A DNA stretch of 22,935 nucleotides. It comes from Bremia lactucae. Its lineage: Eukaryota; Oomycota; Peronosporomycetes; Peronosporales; Peronosporaceae. Below are positions 1 to 8,669 of this stretch, one piece after another (position 1 is the first letter of the stretch; each line of letters begins with the position of its first letter). Where the stretch lies: the NCBI RefSeq assembly GCF_004359215.1, contig NC_090610.1, forward strand, positions 14,905,539-14,928,473. Direction: 5' to 3'. Both the position numbers and the translations under genes were made by a program. The notes below the pieces were generated by a model that was given only the letters and a program-made list of their open reading frames with translations, was not told where the DNA came from and ran no database searches.

Positions 1-223
1 CCGGCGAATTAACGCGGCGCGTGCGCTTAGTGCGAGGTTGTGTGGGCGTCTTCGCAGACGACCCACCAACGTGGCCCCTTTTAGGTGGCATCTTGGGCGC
101 CGTGTATAGAAACACGTGCGCGAGAGTGATCGAGTGAACTAGCGGCGCGTAAAGCTGCTCGCAGTTCCTCTCTCTACTCTGTCGAATTTAAAAATGTAAA
201 TTCGTTCTTAAAGAGGGGGATGG
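1..223 (+). mobile_element. 3' internal end of Ty3/Gypsy family A element, with polypurine tract
   Basis: This GC-rich stretch lies directly upstream of a family A LTR. It ends in a purine run at 210-223 (AAAGAGGGGGATGG), which is where the plus-strand primer (polypurine tract) of an LTR retrotransposon belongs. The rest of the element must lie left of the window. I found no convincing protein homology in any frame, so it is probably the non-coding tail after pol. Assignment rests on position and the purine tract. Confidence 0.6.
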
Positions 224-797
224 TGTAACGGGCTAGAGTTGCCCTAATGTTACACAGTCCCCATTAAGTACATTTGGTACTTAAGGGGATGGTCAATTAC
301 TAAATAATAGTAATTAGACCCAACACTCGGGTGTGGTGCACATTTGTGACCAACCCTTGTGGATGTGATGCACATGGGTGCATTCACATTAGGAGGGATG
401 ACGCCCAGCGTCATCCATGATGACGGCTAGCGTCATCAGTTACGCGAGGTATCTATAAAGATACGCTCGTAATACATGTTAAATGATATCTATAGAGATA
501 ACATTTTAATTGGTAAAAATTGGTACTTGTATTTAATTCTATTAAATATAAATCAGTCTGAAAATTACTACCTACTTGGGAAGTGCGCACGAGGAGACGG
601 ATTACCGCTCCCGTGACGTCACTTCACCAGAGTTCTTAGTGTGTTGGGTGAGGTCGCTTGCGCGCCCACCACAACTACCTCACTGCACGCAAGAGAAGCA
701 GGTGCAAACCGCTTCCTCGCTGTGCCAGGGTGTGTGCTTAAGTAGAGCGTGGCCGCATTACGACGTGCCCGCCTACACTTAAAAATACTGTCCAACG
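224..797 (+). repeat. Family A LTR copy 1 (3' LTR, truncated)
   Basis: It starts with TGTAACGGGCTAG immediately after a polypurine tract. It is clearly homologous to the LTR that starts at 18840: shared TGTAACGGGCTA start, the GTGTGGTGCACAT block, GATGACGGCTAG, the TATAAATCAGTCT-like block, and the TGGGTGAGGTCGCT / GCGCCCACCA pair. Only about 575 bp remain against about 972 bp in the later copy. The right end stops near 797 against RNase H of the minus-strand Copia element, so the junction is a truncation. The right boundary is uncertain by about 15 bp. Confidence 0.8.
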
Positions 798-1110
798 TGA
801 GTCGCCGAAGTAAATTCCGCCTCCATAATAGAAAGGTATACGCCAGTTTGCTTTTTGCAGACCTATTGTATAATTGCTCCTTTTACCATAATTACCCCAC
901 CGATAACTGATTTTCGATTTTTTGTCGCTGGCGAAATCTGCGTAGCTCAGCTCTCAAGCAACAGCTCTTTTGGCCCCGACACGCTCACTTGCATGTGCAA
1001 TTTCAACTTTTCGTACCCTTCAAATAGGGACTGAACATCACGACTACTTGGCTCACTTGGGTTATACTACCTTCACCAGATACTTCATCTCCCCCGCTTT
1101 AGCGAATCCA
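798..1110 (-). pseudogene. Copia RNase H remnant
   Basis: Minus-strand translation gives YADFASDKKSKIS, followed after a frame change by GGVIMVKGAIIQ, CKKQTGVYLSIMEAEFTSA and THVGQ. This matches the Copia-type RNase H that follows RT: an acidic A-D/S-D opening, then a KKQT...S..EAE block carrying the second acidic residues. A stop interrupts the frame between IIQ and CKK. It is cut off after THVGQ at the family A LTR junction. The domain lies in the expected place, immediately downstream of the RT fragment. Confidence 0.7.
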
Positions 1111-1114
1111 TGTT

Positions 1115-1935
1115 GCTCCAGTAGGTCTTCAATAGTCGCCTGCTGATCAAAGTAGATTTATCTACGTCTTTATGCTCGATGCGCATACCCAAAAATATTT
1201 TCTCGCAACACCGAGGTCCTCTATTGAGAGCGTACCAATTGTAGCAAAACAAATCTTCCACTCGCTTCGGTAGCGATGCTGTAATAAGGAGATCATCGAC
1301 ATAAACTGCTAGAACGATATACCTTTACGTGATCGATTGTAGTACAAACAAATGTCTGTAGTACAGCAAGGAAATTCAGCATCCCGTAGCTTGCTATGTA
1401 GTAATTGACTCCATAATCTTCTCGCCTGCTAAGTCCGTATGGTGACTACTTAAATCGCAAAGCTATCTGGCTCCGCGTATCTTTCGGATGTCTTCTGTGA
1501 GCACCTCCATACCTTGCGGTTTAAGCAGGTAAATCTCAAGTGTCTTCCTTGTCCATTTTGACGTAGGCGTTTGGAATGTCCCCGTGCCTCGCTGCCACAC
1601 CCCCTTTTTTCGTGCAAGAACCAGTACCACTTTTAGCTCCATAACGGCGGCAAAATTATTACCACAGTTGACCTTTAAAAGGTGCTCGTTACCATAGGCG
1701 AGTCTGGCTTTATAACGCACGATCTTTCCGTCCTTGACGGTTTTGGTGTTGACGAAACACTGCGTGTGCAGAACATGGCTACCGGTGGGAGGTATCTCCA
1801 CATACCACGAACTATTTTTTTCTCCTATAATGCCCAAAGTTCTACCATTATGGCCAGGGTTCATTTGTCCTTCTGACTGCTACGCATAGCCAGTCCGAAG
1901 CTTTTAGGATCTCATCCTTGCACTGCATTCACCAC
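1115..1935 (-). pseudogene. Copia reverse transcriptase (RVT_2) remnant
   Basis: From 1864 down to 1463 one frame is open for 133 codons and includes DGKIVRYKARLAYGNE and FAAVMELKVVLVLARKKGV, then LEIYLLKPQGME, which are hallmarks of Copia RT fingers and palm. An N-terminal piece (DPKSFGLAMRSSQKDK) extends to about 1930 in another frame. Further downstream are QARRLWSQLLHSKL and the catalytic box LAVYVDDLLIT, with YVDD encoded at 1303-1292, followed by a piece resembling LGMRIE. The catalytic aspartates are therefore intact. At least three frameshifts and several stops separate the pieces, so this is a fossil. Confidence 0.85.
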
Positions 1936-2133
1936 GTCACATTCCTGCCTGACGTTATTGTTCACGGTTAACTGATGCTTCTTTTCCAAATCTCCCTTGA
2001 GTGCCCTTGAACGAGTAGCGTATTCGTCTCGAGTCCACGTACTCCTCCGTCCTTGGCTATTTTCCTATTTCTTACTTTGAGTCTTGGTTCGGTCCTGGTA
2101 TTTTCTGCCCACTCGTGAGCTTCTCCACGTTTC
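1936..2133 (-). other. Copia integrase-RT linker, no recognisable domain
   Basis: This interval lies between the integrase C-terminal part and RT. The minus-strand reading is rich in charged residues (for example NTRTEPRLKVRNRKIAK), which suits the poorly conserved hydrophilic linker of Copia polyproteins. I see no motif that names a function. Confidence 0.4.
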
Positions 2134-2800
2134 TTACGTGCGAGTTACGACGAGAACATTCTCCTTGAGGATATATACACGATACCTCTTCGTCTTATTG
2201 CATTTTCCGATAACTACTGTTGGTTTCCTCCGCTCGCCTAGCGACTTGTTCTTCGCGTCACGATGAACCATACATCCTGATCCAAACACCACAATGTCAC
2301 TAAGGTTTTGTGTGCTGCTAGTAAGCATCTGCAGGGGTGACCTTCTTTCCACGAAAGACTTGTTCGGGCTTCTGTTTAGTATGTAAGAAGCGTATTCCGC
2401 TGCGTCTCCCAGAAAGTGAGGGGCAGGCGACATGCAAATCTCGTACTCCGCAACCATATTCATTTGGTGCGGTGCATACGCTCTGCTTTACCTTTACTAG
2501 CCTGATTGCGTGCTTTGATAATCTGACAAGCAATTCCGGTTTCTTCACAGAAAAGATCAAGAGTGCGACACCTCCGACCACCATCTGCCTAGCATATGAA
2601 TTCTGCAGCTAAATTGGCGCTCGAAAAAATGGAATGCTTGAGCTTTGCGCACGGATGTCCTTGTTTCTCGCGAGAAACATCCTGCCATAATTTGTTCGGT
2701 GATCATCAAAGTTGATCTATACCGATTTACCAGCCTCCCCTTGAGGTCATCGGCCCCTTAAGATCCGAGTAGATTACTCCACCAACAACGTCAGTAAGTA
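2134..2800 (-). pseudogene. Copia integrase (rve core) remnant
   Basis: Minus-strand pieces include YSDLKGPMT, with the first catalytic Asp encoded at 2765-2763. They also include DGGRRCRTLDLFCEETGIA, whose Asp at 2585-2583 corresponds to the TDGGGE motif, and ARNQASKGKAERMHRT, whose Glu is at 2483-2481. The second Asp and the Glu are 33 residues apart, close to the usual D-D-35-E spacing. The piece from 2463 to 2134 (109 codons open) continues with FLGDAAEYASYILNRSPNKS, SPLQML and DIVVFGSGCMVHRDAKNKSL, the standard C-terminal part of the Copia integrase core. All three acidic residues survive, yet frameshifts and a stop after MHRTK break the gene. Confidence 0.85.
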
Positions 2801-3340
2801 AATTGTCTCCAGTGTCCTTTCTTGATTGCGCGTTCTTTGTCTGATTTCCTTGAGCGCCTGCGACGCAATTTGCCCTTATCCGTGAGCAATATCCCCGAAG
2901 CTGGATCTTGCGGTATTTTGATGATTATGTCTCAATTGAGGTGTGCAAATCTGTGATGGAAATGCATAAGCGATTCTACGTCCCACCTCTTCCTCGTTCT
3001 GGGCTAGGGCAGGCATAAGTTCATCAGTAGAGTCAGGCTTTTCCTGTCTGCCTTGTGTGCGACCACAAGTAGGTCGTTCAACATCCCGACATCAAGCTTA
3101 ACATTTTCATATTTTAGTCAGTCACACGGTATATACAATGCCGTATTCTTCGCCTCTAGCACACCGTATGATATGATGATTCTCTTTAAATTCTCGGCGA
3201 GGTACACATTCATTTTCTAAACCGCCAATCCCTCCACTGTACCCACACGTCGGTGCGCGTAAGATTCAGACGCAAAAACAAAGAAATTTTCGTAGCTGGG
3301 TCCGCGTAGTGGACGATGTTGTTAATAACCAAGTTGTCCA
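2801..3340 (-). pseudogene. Copia protease-distal / GAG-pre-integrase region remnant
   Basis: The minus-strand readings include AHRRVGTVEGLAV, KMNVYLAENLKRIIISYGVL (spanning the usual LKRNLISYGVL motif just after the protease), MLNDLLVVAHKADR, and HFHHRFAHLN followed by PQDPASGILLTDKGK. The last is the GAG-pre-integrase zinc-finger segment, in which the H..RF.H part is present. The protease active-site motif itself (D-S/T-G) is not visible, so it is either lost or mutated past recognition. Stops interrupt the frame repeatedly. Confidence 0.65.
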
Positions 3341-3600
3341 CCCCACCACACGCTTCACTCACAGCAACCAGGTAGAGGTAGTGTTCCATCCAGCTTCTCT
3401 TGCTGTTCTTGGGTGCAATTTAATATCTGCATGCTTTGAGCTGGTATTATCTTTGTCGCGACTGTCTTAAAAAGTCTCTGCATCGCATGTTCCAAAGTTG
3501 GGTCTTCCTGCCACCAACCGTCAACCTGTCGATTGTAGCACCTCTCAGTCATTCTGCCAAGTGAGGTGTCCAAGTTCGTCGACCTTAACGTCCTCGCTTC
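3341..3600 (-). pseudogene. Copia gag remnant
   Basis: A 72-codon open stretch (3573-3355) contains DPTLEHAMQRLFKTVATKI and PAQSM, and the next frame continues HYLYLVAVSEACGGVDN and NIVHYADP. From memory this matches gag segments of oomycete Copia elements that precede the zinc-knuckle or protease region. The frame switches around 3380. I assign it by this resemblance and by its position upstream of the GAG-pre-integrase region. Confidence 0.6.
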
Positions 3601-4144
3601 AATCTACTCGTACGTTCCGCAAATAAGATCTGTCGAATAAATCGTTGCCTCATGCGACGAAACCTGTGCCCAGTTTCCGGTACATTATTTTTGCCGTCAA
3701 ATGGGCAAAAGCCTAGCTTCCTTTGACGCGAGTCTGGAACCCGTGGGAACTGCGCGCCTAGCGCTGGCGCGTGGTGTTAATGCTGAGCCGGTTGGTATGC
3801 TGGCGGTGTTGAGGCAGATCAGAGTGTGGCGCCTGCGCCATCGTGACGATAGCCGCGGCTTGTCCGTAGCCGTGATGCCTAGCGCTCGAGTGAGTAGCCG
3901 GCCACCCTTGTGGAGACCTTGGCGGTGGCGTTAAGTCCAACGCCTCCCTGCTCACCCCTTCCCTACTGATCCTGTCGTAATTAGTCTTGGCCTTTTCCGT
4001 CTTGCCGCTTTCGTCTGTATCAACGGTGTAGCTGTTAAGCTCATGACCTTTTAGTCGGATAGGAATTTGCTCGTAGAAAGAAGATGTAACGAGCTCACCG
4101 CCTTTTGTTAAACGCCCGTTAAGTATGCTTAACAGGAAGATCAA
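3601..4144 (-). pseudogene. Probable N-terminal part of the Copia gag, poorly resolved
   Basis: One frame is open for about 128 codons (4144-3758). Its first half (LTKGGELVTSSFYEQIPIR, then RLKGHELNSYTVDTDESGK) looks protein-like. Its second half becomes proline-, alanine- and histidine-rich and is probably out of frame. It sits where the start of the Copia gag is expected. I do not recognise a domain. The stretch begins exactly where the family-A-like LTR starts, so no Copia LTR or primer site remains. It could instead be unrelated sequence caught between two elements. Confidence 0.35.
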
Positions 4145-4149
4145 TTAAT

Positions 4150-4565
4150 TCGCGTGAAGTTAATTGACCTGTCACTCAATTGAGGTTAACATAGTGATCC
4201 ACCCTTGTCTTTGTGATGTACACAGATGCATGACGTCTGGAACTGACGTCATTTGCGAGCCGACGTATTTAGGATAAATACGTTCGCTAATTAGAGATGC
4301 ACACCTACAGACATGGCCAATAATCATTGGGTAAGAAGGTTTTATATTTAATTCTATCACATATAAATCAGTCTGAAGCTTACGAAGTTCGTTGGGTGAG
4401 GCCGCCTTAGGCGCCCAACAACTATCTGACTTCAAGTGAGAGGAGACGGCCAAACCGCTTCCTCGTTGTACTTTAAGGTATGCGCTTTGTAGTGCGAGGC
4501 CGCTTAAAAGCGCCCAACTACACTTAGTAGCACTAGTAGTCAGTCCCACATACCGTCTCGCTGAG
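4150..4565 (+). repeat. Family-A-like LTR fragment (diverged copy 3)
   Basis: It is homologous to the internal and right parts of the LTRs at 224 and 18840. Shared parts are CCACCCTTGT, a CGTATTTAGG..AATACG hairpin at the position of the GTATCTATAAAGATAC hairpin, the block ATTTAATTCTAT followed by ATATAAATCAGTCTGAA, GTTGGGTGAGG..CGCC with GGCGCCCAAC, and the right-hand CTACACTTA. The TGTAAC left end is missing and no primer binding site follows. Gag-like sequence starts almost at once, so a deletion removed the right end of the LTR and the leader. Confidence 0.7.
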
Positions 4566-4569
4566 CGTG

Positions 4570-5000
4570 CAGTGAGATGAGCCTTAGTATCGATTGGGCT
4601 CATGTCCCCCACCAAGCGGTCCCTCCAAGAATATGTGCAGGGGATGCGCTCGCTGTCGGCATCCATTACTATGGGTCCGATACAGTAGCACATTAAGGTG
4701 CCCAAGTTCATGGACGGACTGCGGCACAGCCCGTCCCGACAGGTCCTTTTTAAAAAGGTGCCGTCGACGATGGAAGAGGCAACTCAATTGCCTTAGTTGT
4801 GGAGTAATGTATAAATAGTGCCTCGGCGACAGCTTGGTGTAAGCCGTCGGCAGAAAGGTTAGATGCAACTCCTATGGAGTTGGTCAACGCAGACGTTGTC
4901 TGCTACAAGTCCGCCAAGCGCGGTCATGTGATGGCTCGCTGTTATGCCAGTGTAGCTGCTGATGCTAAGACGCCAAGAAAGAGGACTTGATACTCTAAGG
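4570..5000 (+). pseudogene. Ty3/Gypsy gag remnant with mutated zinc knuckle (fragment C)
   Basis: Readable pieces are PKFMDGLRHSPSRQVLFKKV followed by PSTMEEATQ, the conserved capsid segment of Ty3 gag, and later MELVNADVVCYKSAKRGHV continuing MARCYA. The latter (4874-4984) is a nucleic-acid-binding zinc knuckle of pattern C-x2-C-x4-H-x4-C in which the second Cys is replaced by Ser; the first Cys is at 4901-4903 and the last at 4940-4942. A stop follows at KRT. The N-terminal half of gag is absent. Its closest context is the family-A-like LTR just upstream. Confidence 0.75.
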
Positions 5001-5099
5001 ACGATCTCAGAAACTAGCGTGGACGGCGCATGAGGCTTCTGCATCGACCACTGAGGGCTCGGGAAATGCAGGAGCATAGTAGGGGCGAAATGCCCCTAT

Positions 5100-5612
5100 G
5101 AGCGGGCTCTGAAGCTACCTTAAAGCTCAGAGTTATCGATCAAATGGTTAGCATGGTTCCTGAGGTTTCGAAAGCTCGGACCACAACTCTGCTGGTCTAT
5201 AGCGCTCGAGTACGAGAGTACGTGATGACCCTTCTCGTGGATTCGGCTGCATCGCAGAATTTTGTGAAACTCGCGGCTCTAAATCGGAGACCGGCTATGT
5301 ATGAGTCGCTCTGCCACGGATTTCAACCGGTGCAAGATTTAAATTGCATCGGTTGACTCGTGAGGCAGGACTTCCATGCCTCACAAGGGGTGATCCCTGT
5401 CCGTGTTGAGTCGACAACACGATACGAGAGAAAGGAAATGTATATTCCCTTTCTTCGCCCTGTGGATGGGCTCGCATCTCTATGGAGATGCGCGATGAGA
5501 TTGACGTGCCAGGATGGCAAGCGAGAAGAGGCGGCCGTTCATTTAGCGAACGGCGCGCTCGTAAATCTGAAGGAGCTCTAGTTGAACTCGCCTTCAGTTT
5601 TAGTGATTTCTA
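5100..5612 (+). pseudogene. Ty3/Gypsy protease remnant (fragment C), active site altered
   Basis: A 70-codon open frame (5144-5356) contains the segment MTLLVDSAASQNFVKLAAL. This is the retropepsin active-site loop, where the family motif D-S-G-A-S has become D-S-A-A-S, losing the glycine next to the catalytic Asp. After a stop the next frames give REEAAVHLANGALVNLKEL and VELAFSFSDF, the flap-to-C-terminal part of the Ty3 protease. The sequence ends abruptly at about 5606-5615, where the antisense sugar-transporter pseudogene begins. No RT follows, so the element is truncated at this junction. Confidence 0.75.
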
Positions 5613-6469
5613 TCGACTTGCAAACATTGAATCTTGCTTCGGTACGTGGCCTTCCTCCGGGGTTTCAGGCTTAAGAATCACTTCAAGCCATGATAAAGCT
5701 ATTTGCGCGTGCTCTTTACCATACAAACGAGCCATCACTTCCTTACCTTCCTGTCTACGACCTTGATTCAAAATCCATGCTGGGCTTTTAATGCAGAAAA
5801 TTGGCGCCATTTTGAGAAAGATAATACCTAGCACGACGGGAAGTGCAGCAAGGTATCGCTATCCTGAGCTCGTGTTTAGAAAGAAAAAGCAGATAGCCGG
5901 CACTAGAATACCAAACGTCGTGAAGATTTGGAGACCAAGGCCAAGCGTGTTTCGCATGTGAGGTGGTGAAAGCTCATTAATGTAGCCACTAATGGTGGCT
6001 GTAGCCGTACCGGATGCGATTTCGGCAATAAGACGGCCTAAAGCAAACAACCAAATATATGATACGGATGCCTGCACCACACCACCAGCGATAATAAAGA
6101 TACAATTCAGCATCAACGTCTTTTTACGGCCAAGACGATCGCTGAAGTGGCCACAGCATAGCGAGCCAATCATAGCGCCAAAAATCCATCCATTGACGGC
6201 AAATGTCCACTCGAGCCTTGAGTGACCAGGAAACGCGAGGCACGTATCTTTGGCCACAGGGCGTGCATCGCAATTGTCTGCGTCATCAAACTGCGACAAA
6301 TTCATTTGCAAGGTGGACCATCCGCTTTGAAATGGCTGCATCCAGGACAATAGAGCAGTGGTATAGAGTGTTGCTTTGGGCTTGATAACACGAGCAGCGG
6401 CCTTATTAGTCTCGTTAAAACAATTGCACCGCCATCCTTGGGGGTGGTTCCTTCCATGTACTCGGCCAT
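5610..6469 (-). pseudogene. MFS sugar transporter pseudogene (N-terminal half)
   Basis: About 286 codons remain of a 12-helix sugar transporter (family normally about 450-520 residues). The likely start is the ATG at 6469-6467 in the context GAAAATGGCC. A frameshift near 6425 separates MAEYMEGTTPKDGG from NETNKAAARVIKPKA. Helices 1-6 are recognisable: LYTTALLSWMQPFQSGW (1), WTFAVNGWIFGAMIGSL (2), the loop motif SDRLGRKKT with Asp at 6140-6138, LMLNCIFIIAGGVVQA (3), IWLFALGRLIAEIASG (4), LGLQIFTTFGILVPAICFF (5). A nonsense codon TAG at 5861-5859 follows NTSSG, probably from TGG since GWRY is typical there. The frame then continues YLAALPVVLGIIFL (6) and SPAWILNQGRR, and ends at a junction stop (5612-5610) in the central loop. 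Helices 7-12 are absent. This is the only host-type gene here. Confidence 0.88.
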
Positions 6470-6715
6470 TTTCAACTTGCTCGCAGAAAGAAGTTCACGG
6501 TGCTAGGAATGGAAAGTCCGAATCTCCTCATCCCCCCTAGGTATGCCATGGTTGGCAAGACACCAACCATAAATAGACCGGCGTGCACGCACAGTTGCTA
6601 ACTCGACGCAGGACACTGGAAAGGATTTGCTCCTGGGAGAGGCCTATGCACGTGTTTATAAGGATTACGCATCACTGTAGACCGCAATAAACAAACCGCA
6701 CCTCTGGCCTAAGAT
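6470..6715 (-). promoter_or_regulatory. Retained upstream flank of the transporter pseudogene
   Basis: This 246-bp stretch lies between the probable ATG and a gag fragment that starts abruptly near 6716. It has no transposon similarity that I recognise, so it is likely the original 5' flank of the transporter. On the minus strand a TATA-like CTATTTAT occurs at 6576-6569, about 100 bp upstream of the ATG. An inverted repeat (ATGGTTGG / CCAACCAT, 6548-6570) overlaps it. Promoter function is inference only. Confidence 0.35.
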
Positions 6716-7094
6716 GGGTCACAATGAGGGCGTTGCCCGGACCGAATTATTCCGACCTCATCCTGCTATTTTTGAAGAGGCAGTTGTCATAGCGCTACGC
6801 GCTGAGTTCGACTTCAAGTCTGCTCGCGTTACTGTTTATCGAACAAGCTTTTCGAGCACATGAGTTCCATATAATAGACCGGAACCCATGGATTTAAGCC
6901 TCGTTGATGAAGGAGAAGAGGCTCTTCAAGCTGTGGAACAGCATAAGACCATCCGTAGATGTTATAGGTGCGAAAGCACGAAACATTTACGTCCGGCCTG
7001 CCACTTACGAAATTCGCGTAAAGCTCGAAAGAGCTCCAATTCCGACCTATATCAGAGATCTAGTACGGTGCGGGAAAACGTCGATACCCAGTAG
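6716..7094 (+). pseudogene. Family A gag C-terminal fragment, zinc knuckle intact (copy A1)
   Basis: This stretch is closely similar to 20508-20886 and starts at an internal point of gag, so the N-terminal two thirds are missing. It encodes the end of capsid (EEAVVIALRAEFDFKSARV), then PMDLSLVDEGEEALQAVEQH and an intact zinc knuckle CYRCESTKHLRPAC (C-x2-C-x4-H-x4-C, 6960-7001), then a basic tail, ending at TAG 7092-7094. A stop near 6864 disrupts the frame before the PMDL segment. The protease continues in the -1 frame. Confidence 0.82.
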
Positions 7095-7440
7095 GTGCCG
7101 GGCGCCCTACTGGGGAAGCCGTAGGCTCTGTTGAACCTCTAGGAGGTGAGAATAAACAGAATCTAGCCTTAACTAGCTCGGTGCTTAATGGCACGGGGCG
7201 AGAGTACAAGTCTGGCTTGTTCGTCGCTCAAGCGACTGTAAAGAGCTTTGATAAGCCGTGGTCACTTTTAATTGACTCAGGAGCGTCTTGCAATTATGCC
7301 CGACGCCTATCCTGTGAAGGAAGTCAACAATACGTTGAGGCGATTAAAGCGCATGAAGGTGATACGATCTCTATCGCTAGCGACTGGGACTCGTTTCACT
7401 GCTCCCAAAGTTCCATTGAACTTGGGTACCCCTCATCTTA
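7064..7440 (+). pseudogene. Family A protease fragment with intact DSGAS (copy A1)
   Basis: The frame is open from 7064, overlapping the gag end by about 30 nt in the -1 frame. It reads through GLFVAQATVKSFDKPWSLL into LLIDSGASCNYARRLS; the retropepsin active site D-S-G-A-S is at 7274-7288. A frameshift near 7360 moves the continuation (SLATGTRFTAPKVPLNLG) to another frame. The fragment stops at about 7435, where antisense family B gag starts. Compared with copy A2, the active-site loop here is better preserved. Confidence 0.8.
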
Positions 7441-7445
7441 AAACT

Positions 7446-8290
7446 CTAGGGAGTTCGAGGTACCCCTTCGGCAAGATTACCCGTACGCCGTTGACGTTTT
7501 TGAGCGCAAAGCTCAGGGTCAACGCACGTCAAACGACGCTTATCACCACTAGACGTGGGATTAGGTGGATCTATAGCCTCAGTGCGGCTTCGATCCATGG
7601 CTGTACGGTCAACCGAAGCACTGAAATATCGGCTAGACCTTTTTTCGTTTCGTGGCATAAATGCCGAACGGAACTGGCCTTTGGCCTTAAGCTTGGCGAA
7701 AACAAAGCGAAGCTTCCGTTCCAAACGAACATCACCGCGGACTCTCTGATATTCCAAATATTTAGGAGGCGGGCCCGGTGAACCCGGTTCTCAAATGAGA
7801 CTGGTGGGTGGACGATATGCACCCGAGTGGACGAAAGCCTGTTTCAGGCTAAAGTCCTCCTTGATAAACACAGTTACCTGTGTTTGTTTATCAATTGGAT
7901 GACTCACGATCAACTAACCTGGTATTGTGTATGTTGGGCATAATAGTGAATGTCACGCTTACCCTGCTTTAAATCCAGGAGCTCAGCCCGAGCTCTGAAT
8001 TCGGCACGTGGCAGCTCAACTGTTTGTCTGAGCCGGGTCTTAAAGACCTCATACGACCTAAAGACTAATGGGTCGTGAAGCTTGAGCCCCACGGCCCAAG
8101 ATTTGGCACGTCTGGCTGAGTTGGACATGCCAAATTTCACTTTCGTCGCACCATCACTGGTACGACCAGCTTCTATGGAGTCGTCTAACTCGACGAACTA
8201 TCTCAAAGAGAGTCGTCTTGACTGCCTCAAACTTAAACATATCTATTTTTAAGCTGTTGGGTCGACGCGGAAGCGTCGACCATTAGCAGC
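7446..8290 (-). pseudogene. Family B Ty3/Gypsy gag fragment (copy B-gag1)
   Basis: Read leftwards it contains SNSARRAKSWAVGLKLHDPL, VFRSYEVFKTRLRQTVELPR, and AEFRARAELLDLKQGKRDIH followed by YYAQHTQY. This is the Retrotrans_gag capsid core of Ty3 elements and closely resembles the gag at 22905-22380. Compared with that copy, a stretch of roughly 90 bp is missing between the GTGTTTATC near 7864 and the EDFSLKQAF segment near 7845. The distal part (to 7446) is basic (DKRRLTC, AQKRQRRTG), like a nucleocapsid tail, but no zinc knuckle can be read. It is truncated at 7440-7446 against family A protease. Confidence 0.82.
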
Positions 8291-8667
8291 ATATAAATGC
8301 TGCTGCCTCCACAGTTTCATCTATTGAGCACCCTGTTCTCTCAATTTTTACGTTTGTTGAGGGCCTTGCTAGTGAAGCAAGACTACTTTCTATTGGACCC
8401 CGTCGAGTTCGTGTTGAATGAGCTCGGCTGTGGCCGCATGCTGTTCATTTCTGCCCAGAGTGTACAGCATAGCGCCAACGGCTGGCCCGCCTACAACCGA
8501 ACTCATTCGTTTGAACGCTCTCCATTCGAGGTCACTTGAATGAGTAAACCTCTTACGCGTTGCATGATAACCTTCTTGAGAGGTTTAAAAGCTCCCTCCT
8601 TCTTCATCCAACATGTCCATTGTATAGAACGTGCGTGGTCCGTTGAACGAACTACGAATTGCTACCA
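8291..8667 (-). other. Family B leader with primer binding site
   Basis: It lies between the 5' LTR (minus strand) and gag. The primer binding site starts two nucleotides after the LTR end, at 8667-8650 on the minus strand: TGGTAGCAATTCGTAGTT. The leading TGG pairs with the universal CCA end of a tRNA. Downstream there is no clear protein; a short reading (MDMLDEEGG) is not convincing. Two perfect hairpins (8260-8281 and 8285-8304) lie at the boundary with gag. The tRNA identity was not determined. Confidence 0.6.
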
Positions 8668-8669
8668 GG

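Larger units (their letters stand above)
798..4144 (-). mobile_element. Degenerate Ty1/Copia retrotransposon, nearly full domain order
   Basis: Read on the minus strand, the order gag, GAG-pre-integrase, integrase, reverse transcriptase, RNase H is the Copia order (integrase before RT). Each domain is recognisable by motif, but frames change many times and stops are common, so none can yield a full protein. No LTR of its own is visible: the 5' side ends at about 4144 against a family-A-like LTR, and the 3' side ends at about 798 against family A LTR copy 1. The element is therefore truncated at both ends, and was possibly invaded or rearranged by family A. Individual domains are listed separately. 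Confidence 0.85.

Noticed and set aside
2084..2612. Plus-strand hydrophobic frames at 2084-2266 and 2337-2612
   Set aside because: They are antisense to the Copia integrase, whose motifs on the minus strand are unmistakable.
5859..6469. Functional sugar transporter, or an intron removing the TAG
   Set aside because: The TAG sits in a smoothly continuing coding frame without GT..AG signals around it, the N-terminus needs a frameshift, and the C-terminal half is missing.
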